A stretch of DNA of 64,000 nucleotides from Oikopleura dioica (GCA_907165135.1 OU015566.1:11888157-11952156); one strand, 5' to 3'. Positions 43,101-56,951 are shown, counted from the first letter of the stretch. The notes: generated by a model from the letters alone, not told the origin. Numbers and translations are program-made.

Positions 43101-46100
43101 TCTAAAACAGAGATTGTCTGCGAGACAGGATATGCAATCAACGAGCCAATCTTGATGAGCACAGGAGAAAATTTCCCAAACATAACAATCAAAGCAGGCG
43201 AAGCTATTCGATTCAAATGGTCGTTCACTGTCGATGGTAAAGCACCAAATATGCAATTCCAGGAGTGCGACGAGCCAAACTGCGAAGAAGCTTCATCAGA
43301 TGATAAAATCTGGGGTCCTAAAATCGTAGAGTCAACTGGCGACTTTGTTCGCCTTTTCCAGACACCTGGCACCTACTACTACTCTACTGGATATATCGAC
43401 CAGGCTTTCAGCGCCTGGTTAAATGGTATGATCATTGTTGAAGAAGCAGAAGAGCGGCCAGAATGGCTTGAAGTTATTGTCACAGACAGTTTCTCTGATC
43501 GACAATGGGGCGGAGTTAACGAAAAATGGCCACATATTGCTGCGCACGTGGGCACCCCACCTGCTTTAGATGGCTCTGATGATGGTGCCTCTGAACTTGG
43601 ATCTTGCACAGCAACGACAACTAATACCGCTGCACCTTTTGAAGGGGCATTGGAGAAACACTCAGTCATTTATTCTTGGGCTTTTACGCCCGTTGCAGAC
43701 AACTGGGTCGCTAACGGTGATTTAACACCATTTATGGAGGCGAATTTAACGATTTCCAACTTCGAAGTATCCGGAGATTGCTCCGCGCAAACTCAATTTG
43801 CTGCAGTTGAACGATATGGTCCTGAAATCCGTCCTAAGAATTATTTCTACAAAGGATCTGATGGCATTAGCGGTACATACACCATCGATCATGACAATAT
43901 GATGGACCCGTTGATGGAGTACGAATTTGATTTCGTTCTCGCTGGCCGCGGAAGAGCTTACTACAACAGTTACGATGGTTCTGCTAAATTCAAAATCAAG
44001 CCTGTTTCAACTGGTGTAAGCACTACTTCAGTTGGTGTCAAGGGAGGATGGGAATTGAAAATTACTGGTGCAGGATTTATTGCCCCAGACAAAGATCTTC
44101 TTGAAAGCGATGATGTTATTTCAATCGATACGGAAATTCATCTCGGTAAAGAACCTGCTTATCGCTGTGAAATCTCATCACTTAGCTACACTGAAATCGT
44201 TTGTAAAGCTCCGGAAATGTGGAGAGGAATCGCAGATCGACAGGAAAATTTGAACATCTTCTTCCGACACGACAACGACTTCTACAACGTTGACAACTCA
44301 TTCGATATCAATCAAGTTCCAGTTTCTGCGAATTTCGCTGCAACTCCTCAAATCAATTCAGTCCAGCCCGAATCTGGAATCAGCCATGATACTGCTCAAA
44401 TTACCTTCAATGGTGTAAATTTGGACGGTGCTCAAATTGTTGTTGATGGCCAAACACTGACGGGATGCGCAGGAGATAGCACTTCCCAAACGTGCGACGC
44501 TCCCACCCTCGCTGCTGGATCATACGCAGTGAGTGGAACTGCTGATAGCGGAATCATCTACGTGGCACCACTTGTCAGCGTAAATGCTCTCTTTGTTGCT
44601 GAATCGATCACTCCAACTTCTGGATCAGTAAATGGTGGCCAACACGTCACTATCTCTGGATACGGTTGGTCTGAAGATATTTCCATTACTGTGACACAGA
44701 ACGGTGGCATTATTTGCTCTCGATGTCCAATTACTTCTATTGGCGAAGATGTCGTTGTTTCAATGCCTTCCGGTAAAAGTACTGGCCTCGCTGCCATTGA
44801 GATCAAACATGAGTTCATCAAACACGATTCCTTCAAATTCGATTTCACTTTTGTCGACATTGGCGGCGCAAGTCCCACAACAACGTCTGATGTAAGTGCT
44901 CTTTCTGCCGGGGATTCTGTGACTCTTGATTTGCCTGCTGGAACTTGCTCTAACTCACTTCGAGTTGATCTAGTGCTGAATATGAGCCCATGTGCTGAAG
45001 GAGCTCACAACTGTCATTATGCTGCTGAATGCACTCCCAATGCCGACGGAATTCAATACACCTGCGCTTGTCAAGGGATTTACCGCGGTGATGGCTTTTC
45101 TTGCTCCAAGTTCAATATCAAAAATGCGCAAGAGCTCACTACAGTATCAGAAAGTACCTGCTACAATACTGGAAACAATTTTGTTTGGAATCTTGCGAAA
45201 TTCGAGTCTTTGGAAGAGGTCACAAATGTTCTTTCTACCGAAGCTGGCAATATTTTCTTGAACATAAAATACTCGACAAGTGACAACTTGCTCAAACACG
45301 ACTTAGATGGATCTGCTGTCGCCTGGGCTGATCAAGTTACCCTTCCATCTGAAGACTCCTGTCTTGTCTATCATGTTGGCTCGGGAGAGCTTAGCTTCGT
45401 TGCTTGCTCAAACACTCATCAAGTTGCATGCGAGTCGTACGATGAAGAAGATTGCTTCTCTGACCAAGGCCAGTACTACAGAGGAGATCTCGATCATTCG
45501 GAAGGGTTTACTTGTGTAAATTGGGCCGATGTGCCATCAATTCCCGGAACAACCACTGAAGCCAATATGGATCTCAACGGAAATTCATGCCGTAATCCTG
45601 ACAAGAGAATTCAAGGACCATTTTGTTACATTTCAACAGAAATCGATGAAGGGGAAAGCGAACCTTCTTGGATTCAATGCTCCGTTCCTAACTGCGCTAT
45701 GAAAAGTCAGAAAGTTTGCCATGTTGTCACTGAAAGTGGTGCAATAATTGGCCGAACTCACGATTCGTACATTCTTGCGCCTAATAATGATAAATTTTAT
45801 GACAACAGAAAAAATATTCAAACTGGATTCGCTGAATTCGACGATGGCTTTGCCATTTTCAAGTTTTTGAATGACAAAAATCCGGATAGCAATCACGAAT
45901 GCTGGGAAATTAAGAGTGGTGACGCAAGTGATGGCGATCGCCCAGTTATTGCTAGGTACCAGAAGCTTTCTGATTGTCCTCGCTGGCAGTTGCAATTGCA
46001 GCCCGATGGCCGTTATCGTTTGAGTCAAGGCGACTTCTATCTGCGAGAAACATTAACAGGAAGGGACAGGATTCAAGGTCAATTGCTGACTGGACTTTTG

Positions 46101-49100
46101 TATGACGAGGACACTATCTCCGGAATGACTTTTGATCTTCAGTGCGGCAATCAAGGCGACCACAGAGAAGCAAAGGTTAATCCCGTCGAGATTTTCCACG
46201 AGCTCTCTGGTACATGTTCTGGTGACTCTTTGGCCGTCACAATGCCCGCAGTTGCCTCTGGTTCTTACAGTCTTCGAGTCAGAGATTCAACAAACGGATA
46301 TTTCTCTGGGAAAGTGGATGTGGCATTCTCTCTCGCTCTTGATTCGGTCTCACCAGCGTCTATCGGTCAGTCTGGTGGACAACCAATCACTCTTTCTGGC
46401 GCCGGCTTCAGTGCAGAATCTTCTGTTGTTACCGTCGATGGTATTCAATGTGTCGTACAAACAGTCAATGCTGAAGGAACTGAGTTGACATGCATCTTTG
46501 AAGACCTCAGCCATATCACGGAATCAGCTGCTGTTGTTGTTCAAGTTTCAGTTTCAGATATGTCAACTGGTTCTACTCTGACTGCAGAATCAAGCGTTTT
46601 TGTTGACATCACCTTAACTCCTCTCATCACAGGTTTCAGTCCAACAAGAGGCGGTTCAGCTGGAGGCACTAGAATAACATTCACTGGATCAAACTTAGAC
46701 GCAGGAGACGATGCCATTGTCTCAATTCACGGCGTTGTCTGTATCACTCTTTCAAGGACAAGTTCAGAGCTTATCTGCGAAACAGAACCGTACAGTGGTC
46801 TCAACATTCCAGTCCAGCCAAAGATCGAATTTGTGAATTTTGGCAACGGTCTCTTCAGCTCCGACGATCTTGAGTTCTGGTACATTGATCGATGGTCGAG
46901 TACATTCACCTGGGGTTGCACTGATGGCAGTTGCAAGCCAATGGCAGGAGATATCGTTGTTATTCCAGAAGGAAAAGTCATTCTCCTGGATGAGTCGACG
47001 CCGATTCTCGCTGTTCTCATTGTTGACGGAGGAACTGTTCTCTGGGACCGTGTTCATGGCATCGAGCTCAGCACCGAATATGCCGTTGTGACAAACGGTG
47101 GACACTTTGAAATTGGAAACGAGGATGAGCCTTTCTGTGATCCAAGTGGCGATCGATCAATTCCTTTTGATGCGACAATTACAATGTATGGTCACCAGCG
47201 CTCTATTGAACTCCCAATCTACGGTGCTAAAGTATTTGCTGTTCGCCGTGGAACCATCGACCTCCATGGTTGTCGCGTTCATACTTCGTGGACTCACATG
47301 GACGAAACTGCCGAAATTGGTGACAATACAATCAAACTTACTCATCCCGTCGCAAACGATTGGGTTGCAGGAGATCAGATTATTATCGCTACAACTGGTG
47401 ATTTGATGCATCTCCATCATTCAGAAACTGCTTATATTTCGGAAGTAAGTGCTGACGGATATACACTGACTTTGAATGACACTCTTCGTTTCCGACATAT
47501 GTCGGAATGTTCTGACGGATTTGACTGGGCTGGAACAATCTGCCAACGGGCTGAAGTTGGTCTTTTGTCAAAGAACGTTCTCTTCCAAGGCAATCGTAAC
47601 TTAGACTGGGTCGAAGAACTTGACGAATGCGAGCTTGGAATCGGAACCGCTTTCGGAACCCAGACTTGTTTCCAAAATCGATTCGGCCACGAGGTCGGCT
47701 CCGATCAGCTAGGTGGACACTTATTCCTTCATATGGTAGACTCTGCCCGAATCCAGTATGTTGAATTCAATTTCGTTGGACAGGCGTTCCGACTCGGTCG
47801 ATACCCGATTCACTTCCATATGACAGGAGATGTTGGAAATACCAACACCTACGTCCGCGGTAATTCTGTTCACGAAACATTCAACCGAGCCGTCACAATG
47901 CACGGTGTCCACAATCTTCTTGTAGAATACAATGTTGCCTTCAACGTTATGGGTTTAACCTATTTCCTCGAAGATGGCATCGAAGAAGACAATATAGTGC
48001 AGTATAATTTAGCTGTTATGACCAAGAAATCATCTTCTCTTCTGAATATTGATTCTATTCCGTCTTCGTTCTGGATGCCAAATCCAAACAATATTGTTCG
48101 ACATAACGCTGTTGCTGGTTCCTCTCACTTTGGTTACTGGTTCAATTCGCCACAACATCCTACAGGTCCATCGGCCACAAATTCTATCTGCTGCAAAAAC
48201 CGACCTCTCGGAGAGTTCTGGAATAATACCGTCCATTCTTCTGGAAAATACGGTCTTTGGGTATTTGTCGATCTAACTCCTACTGGACCAAATGGTGATT
48301 GTGGGGAGGGAGCTCCAAAAGCACTCAAGATTGGTGAGATTCCAGCTAATGCAACTATGCCAGAAGGCGTTGATAGAAACTCTGTCTATGGCCTCCACAC
48401 TTGGAACAACGAAAGAGGCGCTGAAATCACGACCGGTGGTGCTGTCCAATTCCACAACTTCATCGCTTCAGATAATGCAATCTCACAGCTTGCAGGAAAA
48501 GAAACGTATCTGAATTCATTCGGTGTCTGTCCTGGTGTTGATTGTCCTGGTAATGTTCAAGCCTTTGTGCGTTCGATCGTAATCGGAAGAATGAAACATG
48601 ATCCTCATGTCAATAACTGTGGAGCTATGGGAATCGAAACTCCTTGGGAAGAATTCGCATTTACAGTTCACGACATTCACTTCTTTAACTTCGACGCGCC
48701 AGGTCGAGGCGTCTGTACTGCTGTGAACCCATGCTATGGATCCGATGCATTCGACTGCGCAGCTACCTGTTGGTACACTGATGTTCGCTGGACAAACTCG
48801 CCTCGAAAAATAACGACTGACTGGGAGCACGAATATGCTATCCGAGATATTGATGGCTCATTTACTGAGAATGGCGGTGAGGAAGTCTACGTCGTCCCTC
48901 AATCGGGTGCTTACGATCCAAATCACTGTAGCTCAGTTTGGCCAGGACCTGATGGAACGAATGCCAAATTCGTTGGACGCGGAGTTCAAATCTGCCCTTA
49001 CCAAGACGGAGTTTTCAAACCTCACAGATTCCCATTTAATAACGTTTCTCCATCGAACCTTGAAGGAACAAACACTCATGCTACCTCACCTTACGGCACT

Positions 49101-52100
49101 GCTTCTTCTCCTTTCCGTGATTGCCGACCTCGAGGAAAAGGATGGATGATGCTGCTCAATCAAGGCCAAGAACATGTGCTCCAGTGGCAGGGATATGAAC
49201 ACGTGACAAATATTTCGTATTCCGCTGACATGTTCCACTTGGAGCAAAACGACTACTTGCACATTGCTCATGAGTTTTACCAGCGCATCGATTACACAAA
49301 TCTTGGAATGAAACACGATGAAATTCCGACAATCACGAACGAAACACATAATAACCTCGATTATCACATCACATCCGATGACGAATTCATCTCTACCAAG
49401 GAATATAAACTCACTTACATGCTCAGAGGTCTGAAGAATCCAACAATGTCAAGCACAAAGGGCATCTACCCAGCAAAATATGAAGTTGATGGACGAGGTG
49501 ATGGAACTCATGGCAGAAAAACAACTTGGTCAATGAAAATGTACAAGTGCTTCTATCCTCAATGTATCAAACCGACAACAACCACCCAACCGCCGACAAC
49601 AACAACGACGGAAGCAACAATTGAGTGCGAAATCGGCACGCCAGGTTGCGAAGACTGGTTCACTGTTTCAGGCTGGGACGGAAATAATGAAACGAATGTC
49701 TTCATCAGCGAGAAGCGAATTATCCGAATGACAAGCATTCCAGAAGAGCTAAGAGATCCAGAAAGGCCAAATGTGTTGAAAGCGACTAAATTCCTTCTTG
49801 ATGGCGAACTGGTCATCGAAGATATCGAGGAGGATATTGAAATTGAAATCGAATCATTTATTGTCAACTCAGGCATTTCTGAGACAACTTGGGGCAAAAC
49901 AAGAAAACGACGAGACTTGGTCGATAGGTTTACCGGAAAACTTATCATCGGAACTGCTGAGAAGCCAATTCCTTGCGATAGAACAGTAACTATCCGTCTG
50001 ATGGGAAATGTTTCTGAAGCAGAAGAGTTCGGAGCGCTTGGAAATTCAATTCCGATCGGTGCAAAAGCACTTGGTGGATACGGTTCTATTGAAATGCATG
50101 GTTGTCCACGTGACAAAACATGGACTAACCTTGCTACAACAGTTCAGGCTGGGGAGAATTCAATCACGCTGAGTGAGGATGCCGACTGGAAGGTCGGAGA
50201 AGAAATCGCCATCGCTTCGAGCAACTTCGATCAAGCAGAGGTCGAGTTCTTCTCAATTACTGCAAAAGAGGCCCGAACTTACACACTCAACCAGACTATC
50301 CAGTTCAGACACTTCGGTATCGACACCAATCTCGAAGATGCTGATGGAAATCACCTTGGCGCTCCAGTTATGCTTTTGACAAGAAATATCATCCTAGATG
50401 GAAGTGACGGTGCAAATGGTCAGGTTGGAGGAAGAGTTCTAGTCGCCAGTACCATCGAGAAAGATGGAGATGATACAATCTTCCGATCTGGTTATGGCCA
50501 GTTCAGCTACGTTCAATTCAAACAAATGGGTCAATTTGGCTACAACGATAATACCGATCCAAGATTCCAGCTCGCGTTTTACAAAATCGACCCTACTGCT
50601 AGTGGCGATAGAAAGCAATCATACGTTCGTGGCTGCTCTTTCTTCCATGGTTTGGCGACTGCTATTGGATCGGGAATAGGGGTCAACGGTCTTGAGATGA
50701 AGGACAATGTCATTGTTGGTGCGCCTGAAGATGGTATCCGCGTCCTCGGAGAAGATGCTGTCATAGAGAATAATGCAATCGCTTCTATTTGGGAACGATC
50801 AGCTTGGGCTAACATCAACGGAGGAAATTCAGACTTTGATAGTGCGCAGATACCAGCCGGTATTGATTTCAAGAATGCTCAACGGTATACAATGAAGAAC
50901 AATCATGTTGCCGGTGTAATGGGCCCCTGCTTCCATGGTTACGGTCAGACTTGCACTGGCGATCTCGAGGAATGCTCAGCTGACGTTTACCCAACTGACC
51001 CGAAAGTCGTTGGAAATATCGGCAGTGGATGTCTTGTTGGCTATTACATTCTCAAGCAGCCCTTGGGCAGATGCCAAAAAGTATCAGGATTCTTCCTTCA
51101 CCACACTACTACTGCAGTTTACTTCCAATCTACTTCTCAACGATTGGTCGTTTCCGATAACGTTCTCGTTGATAATTCTGTCGCCCTTTACACTGTTCAT
51201 GCTGGACCTAATGCTGAGTCAAAACGATACGATCCTAAAGCTTCTGTGACTTACAAAAACAACATAATTGTCGGTCGATCTGAGCATTGGGAATGTGGTG
51301 TAGATAATGAACATTCGACAATTCTAGGATTGAGTGGTGAATTCGCCCCGGGTACAAGCAGTCCGAAAGATCATGCGGCTATGGTTGGCAGTGACTTTTT
51401 GAGTTCTTACAACAAATTCCCTGGAAAACCAATGTACAAAGCATTTGTGAAGACCCCAGCGATTTACGGACGAACATGTGTTGTTGCAAACGCTTTTACT
51501 AAGTTTGATGGAAGATGCGGGGACAAAGATGTCATCTTCAGCTCGAACAAGAAAATGGAAGACTATTCGCATCCGACCTATTTCAAGGAAGGAAACACCT
51601 TTGATAGCAACGTGGCCACACTTAGCAAAGTTGCCAAGTTTTACAGACCAACAACTAGCTTTGTTAACATTGCCGATTGTGTTGATCTGCACTGCGACGG
51701 GCACAAGAAGCAAATGATCATCGACGAAACTGGCGATCTTCTAGGAACACCAGGCTTCCTCCATTCTGAGTCAGAATACAAATGGGAAGGAGTTACTCGA
51801 AACGGACATACTTACACTGACACTCGCCCTGGACTTGGCGATTACCGACTTCCGAAAACGATGTTGACGACACTTGACGGCAAAAAGATTTCTGTGGAAG
51901 ACTACGCACCTGAAAAGGGAGTTATTCGTGATGAAAACTGCGTATACGATGCTTCTATTCCAGCCTGGCACTGTACTGATTCCCTCAAAATGATCATGAT
52001 GAACTATCAATTCATGGATGTAGATCACATGGTCCGTAGAATAACGCCTCTTGCAGTCAGATCCGAAACCGGATATGTTGACATTATCAACGGCCCTGCA

Positions 52101-54971
52101 GATCATTCTTGCTGCATTGGGTACGCTTGCATGATCCGTTTGAGCAGTTTCTGGTCTCATCACGCTTGCAACCACCACTACGACTACTACTTTACATCAA
52201 CGCTTCCGAAGCGAATGAACTTCCACTTGCCTGACTACAATAATCAAAAGTGCAAGATTTATATAACATTCTACACAATGAGACCAAACCGAATGGATGT
52301 CAAACAAGACGGAATTTATATGATTCCAACCAACGCCCGCTACATTGGCGACGAAATCGAATGGGAACGACCTCGAAGAGAACTTCATCTTCCTTCTCTT
52401 GACGGCATTAATAATGCTGCAGGAACGAATTTCTTCGATCGCCAGGAACAAGCGGTTCATATGATTTTCGAAACCGGTCACATTTACAATCTTCAGCTGA
52501 AATCGACGCTGATTCTTGAGTTAGATGTTATGACCGAATTGACCGAAGACGAGTTCTATGACAATGGAAATATTGCCGTTAATATCGCTGCTCTTCTCGG
52601 AATCTCACCCAGTCGAATCAAGATCGTTAACGTCATTCGTGAAACAAATGAAGAACGACGAAAGCGACGCGAAGCCTCCGGTTTGTATTACTATGGCAAT
52701 GAGCGACTTCGACGATCCGACGATGCAGAAAGCTCATCCTTGCAGTTTGAAATTGGCAGCAATGATGACAGACCTGAAGATGGCGATAACGAGCTCGACG
52801 AGGAAGATTTGGCCAATGAGAAGGCAGAAGTTGACGCTCTCAACGAAGTCGGCGCCACGCTAGCCAAACAATCTCTAGCAGACGGAAATCCACTTGGTGC
52901 TGCTGCAGCATCTGCAATCGTAGATCAGGACCCCTCTGTTTCTGTCGGCGAAGTTGCTGTTGGCATGGCTGACCCACCAACAACAACTGAAGATCTGCCA
53001 GAATGGTTCGATGAGGAAAATCCAGTTGGAGAAAGTATCATTCAAAAACTCGGCTTGGACGAAGAGGCAATCGGCGTAGACGAACCTGGCAGTATCGACT
53101 TTGATTCTCTGCGAACTCAAATTTTGGCTGCCTCGGATGGTGAGATCGATTTGGAAACAACTAAGACTGCAGAAGAAGTAGCAAACGAAAAACAAGCCGC
53201 TAAGGATACTGCAGCCGAGCCAATTGTTTACAAGGTGCCAACAACAATGGTAATTGATGAAGAACCGACCGGAATTCAAATCGAACAAGTCGACATCCAA
53301 TCATTCGTTCTGCACGTGTTAGATCAGGACGGAGAAATGATGACTGTCGTTGGTTTCCCACTCAACCCGGCCACTTGTGTTGTTTCTCTCAAAGACGGAG
53401 AAACTGGAGAAATCATCGGAGTTGACGAGGTTCCTTTCGAACCTGGAACTGGTTATGCCACTTTTGACGCCTTCCAAGTAAACGGAACAGACAAATCAGT
53501 CGAATTCGAGTTCAATATTGCCTTCCCTGCTGATTTTGATCTGAATGCAACTGTTCCAGCAGTTTTTTCTTCTGCTCACGAGTTCTTGGCAATGCCCGAG
53601 ACAGATGGAGACGGAACGTGCGAAGTTTTCGAGGGAGAGGGCTTCGACAAGCAGGAGATTTGGAACGATGACTGCTCACTCATTTGCACTTTGCCATGCA
53701 AAGATGCTGGTGGACTTTTGTCTACCTCGCCAAAGTGCCAGCTCAGAGATACGACGGAATGCGGATCTTATGGCTCTTGCAACGCTGGAAACGGATGCGA
53801 ATGCGACTTAGCATCGATGCCTAGACCAGATCAGGTAGACTAAAAATCAAAGACTTGAATCAATAAAGACCCTTAGATCAATGTCGCTGACCATATTAGC
53901 TTCTCATGCGACTCCGAAGGAATGGTGGTAAAGGTCGACAAATGCGTCATGCATCGATTCGGTTTCAGACTTGAGCATTTGGCGATCAACGGAATCGACC
54001 GCTCCTATGACGGGTATTTTCGAAAACGTCTGACTCAAACTACTAATAAATTTTAGACCTCTTCAAGGATCTGGTTTGAACACCTGCGTCGGAAAACTCG
54101 ATTACGAGACTGGAACTGATTACAAATTTACTATCTACGGCGGTGATGCTTGCGGAATGGAGAAAACATTCAACGAAACGCATGTTGTCTACACAAATGC
54201 CGTCTCTGGTAGCTTTGGTCATAACATAGGAGGAATCAAGCGAAAGGTGGAGATGTATACCGAGTTTTCATGTGCTTTCGAAACTTCGATTCGTGTCTCG
54301 GCAGCTGTTGGCAGTGTCGGACGCAGCACAATCCACAAGGAGCTCAAACGAGAAATGGGTGTCTTCGACGCAAACTTGATGCTCTTTACCGATATGAGCT
54401 TTTCGACGCCAGTGACTGGCACTTACACCGTCGAAGTCCCTAACCAAGTCTTCGTCGGAGCATTTGTGGCTGATCTTCACTCGCGATACGCTTTGGTTCT
54501 TAATACTTGTACTCTTTCTATTGAAGGGGAAGATGACATGACACACGAAGTTATTTCTAATTCCTGCGTCAATCCCGATGTAAGTTATAAGAATTGATAG
54601 TAATTTCTTCATAAAAAATCGACTCATAGCAGCAAAAATAAATATTCCCGTAGGAAACTGGCTTCGTGGAGATCTACAACAACGGCGACTCCGATCAATC
54701 TCGATTCTCCTTCAAATCCTTCATGTTTATCGGATTCGAAGATCACGAGCAAACTCTTACTTGCAGCATGAAGATTTGTGACACTGAGAGCGAAGCATGC
54801 ACTCCTTCTTGCTCTGCTCGAAGACGGTAACTATCCCAAAAAGATAATGATTAACCCTTGTTCTTAAGGAGAAGCATCGATGAAAGCGAACTTATCCATG
54901 CTACAGCACGGTTTAATACTCGAAAAGAGCAACCAAGAATCTCCCGATGGGAAGCTATTATCAGAGGCTAA
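37163..54971 (+). CDS. Fibrocystin-L (PKHD1L1)-like giant secreted protein ending in EGF and ZP domains
   Basis: Exons 37163-37288, 37452-53818, 53900-54013, 54057-54579, 54654-54826 and 54869-54971 total 17,406 nt, or 5,801 residues; human PKHD1L1 has about 4,240. Signal peptide, then: IPT/TIG repeats near residues 200 and 567, a PAN/apple-like Cys domain (637-709), PA14 (about 830-940), more IPT repeats (1677-2430), a cupredoxin-like segment (1940-2040), an EGF (2554-2596), a kringle with RNPD (2709-2792), IPT repeats (3005, 3097), G8 domain 1 (about 3190), PbH1 repeats, a Thr-rich hinge (4082), G8 domain 2 (about 4120), PbH1 repeats, an EGF-like CGSYGSCNAGNGCECD, and a ZP domain (FSCDSEGMVVKV to SCSAR). 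A basic ARRRR site follows and no membrane helix. The exon 2/3 join needs a GC donor (53819). Reading through instead stops at 53843, just before an AATAAA. Confidence 0.9.
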
Positions 54972-55087
54972 TTATTTCTGAAAAACATCATTCCCTGAAT
55001 CAAATAATTTATTTCAAATAAATTATCTATTTATCAAAAAAATTCTTTAAAATATATTTCACAGTTTCCATACAGTAAATTTCCGAA

Positions 55088-56119
55088 TCAGAGACCAAAC
55101 TCATTCTCAAAAGTTTCTTCCTTTTCTGGACTCACTGCGGTCTTATCTTCTTCCCAATGTGCTCGCACAAAAAGAAGATATAGTAAGCCACCGATTGCTC
55201 CACCAATAAGCGGTGCCAAAAGAGGGATCCAAAAGAAGAACTCGGAGTTTGTATCTTCTATTCCGCTAAATGCAACATCGCCAAGAACCATCGCTGCGAA
55301 CAATCGTGGCCCCAAATCACGAGCAGGGTTAATAGCGCCACTAAAATTCCATCATTACAAGTAAAGATTAATTTTGCTTACCCTCCATGATTTCCATAAG
55401 CGAGGCCGATGGCAGTGGCGGTGAGTCCAATCAAAAGCGGGTTGGCTGCATTAGGCATCAGATTTTTCTCGTCGGTAATTGCCGCAATCAGTGTGACCAA
55501 AATCATTGTTCCGATTATTTGGTCAAAAAACATCTCACCCTAAGAGAAATAAAAATTGTGATCAATAAAAAAACCAAACCGTTGAAAGTTTGATATCTTC
55601 TGTTGGGCAAGTTGCGAAGAGACAGACCAAATCCTAAAAAAACGATAAAATATTTACTATGTTTTCTGATAACCTGGTTTTCGACTCCGTTATATGATTG
55701 CCCGTTGAAGACTCCGTACACGACGGAAGCTGCAAGAAACATTCCAAAAATCTGCCCAGCGACATAGATACAAAAGCCGCCTAAATTTTCGATAATCCCA
55801 TTTCCAAGTCTTCCAGAAAGTGCAGCATAAGTTGTCACTGCTGGGTTCACGTGTCCTCCAGAAGATCCAACGCAAACATAAATGCCAATCGCCACACCTA
55901 GCCCGCCACAGATTGCTCCGTGAACTGAAGTTTCATGAATATTTCTTCAATAAAATCAAATCCTAACTCACCAGAACTTGTTTCACCATAGAGGCCCTGA
56001 TGAGCTCCCGCGATGCCAATTACGGCCAGAAAGAAGCTTCCAAAAGTCTCTCCCAAAAATTGTCTAATCCGTTTTCGTCGAATTCTCAAAAATCGCTGAG
56101 CCAAATCCTCGATAGTCAT
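55088..56119 (-). CDS. Aquaglyceroporin (GlpF-type aquaporin)
   Basis: Exons 55972-56119, 55674-55924, 55580-55633, 55382-55539 and 55088-55340 total 864 nt, giving 287 residues. The two pore motifs are GGHVNPAVTT and INPARDLGPRLF; the Asp after the second NPAR marks glycerol-conducting members (AQP3/7/9/10 group). Six membrane segments are visible. It would pass glycerol, water and perhaps urea at the plasma membrane. The start ATG overlaps the stop codon of the small gene upstream. All introns are 39-47 bp. Confidence 0.92.
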
Positions 56120-56500
56120 TTTTTCTTCGATTTGCAAGGCGAGCAGTTAACCCTAATATAATTATCGAGTGCCTCCTTCAGTGCGTCGTCTCCACAAATA
56201 CTGCCCTGATCAAGCACCTGAGTTGTCTGAAATAGCTAATATAAAGATTATTTATCTATAAATGGTTTTTTGAAAAATTGATCTCACTACGAATTTATCC
56301 GCAAAAAAGGGCGGAAAAATACTTACAGGGTCAATTTCTGTTATCGATTCTGAGTGAATGAGAACATGGAAACTTTCGAGATAATTTGCGCCTCTTTGCG
56401 GGCATTTAAAATTTATGAAAGGCCATTTCCGCGTTTCAGAAAAATCTTGACCATCAGCGGAACATGACCCAGTGGCCTTGAGGTCAAAGACTGAGGTCAT
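56116..56500 (-). CDS. Small Cys-containing protein overlapping the aquaglyceroporin start
   Basis: Exons 56327-56500 and 56116-56226 (GT-AG, 100 bp intron) encode 94 residues, beginning MTSVFDLKATGSCSADG and ending NCSPCKSKKK. Its TGA stop shares bases with the ATG of the aquaglyceroporin (ATGA). No signal peptide or known domain. It could be the first gene of an operon, an upstream ORF controlling the channel, or a mis-read 5' exon of it. Confidence 0.5.
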
Positions 56501-56951
56501 TAATTTTTTGTCGGGACAAATGAATTTTATTGAAATGAATATAACCCCGTCTCGTCAAGGAGATCAGAATAGAACACTATTCCGTAACATTCCTTGTCTT
56601 GTCCAAAGTTCCCATCGCTATGGTCACGTTAAATGATTACTTTTTATGCTTGCGGTTGAAGTGGAATGGATTAGTCCTTTCTTCGAAGAGTTCGATCATC
56701 CTTCCATTCTGAAGATTCTCTTGGCATGAATAATCATCACAAGCAGAATCCAACAACGTTGACAACGATAAGAATGTAGACGTCACATGGGAAGGTTACG
56801 GACTCAGCGGAGTGAGTGTCGGGGAGTGCTGCTGCGTCCGATAGACCCTGGGCGGCGAGTAGAATATCTCCTTCTGAACAGAGATCTTGTAAGAACACTG
56901 AACTTCTTTAAGAACCTAATAGGTGTCTGAATTGCAGAACGGACTGAAATC
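56501..56951. other. Divergent spacer with a weak minus-strand candidate
   Basis: Between two divergent genes. On the minus strand about 56745-56880 reads DILLAAQGLSDAAALPD followed by a hydrophobic VYILIVVNVVGFCL and a stop, after a TTCAG acceptor. It could be the end of a small membrane protein, but no start is evident. Confidence 0.3.

Noticed and set aside
49559..50116. Minus-strand frames across the fibrocystin-like exon
   Set aside because: Many such frames appear opposite the 16 kb coding exon. None has a signal or domain, and all follow its codon pattern.
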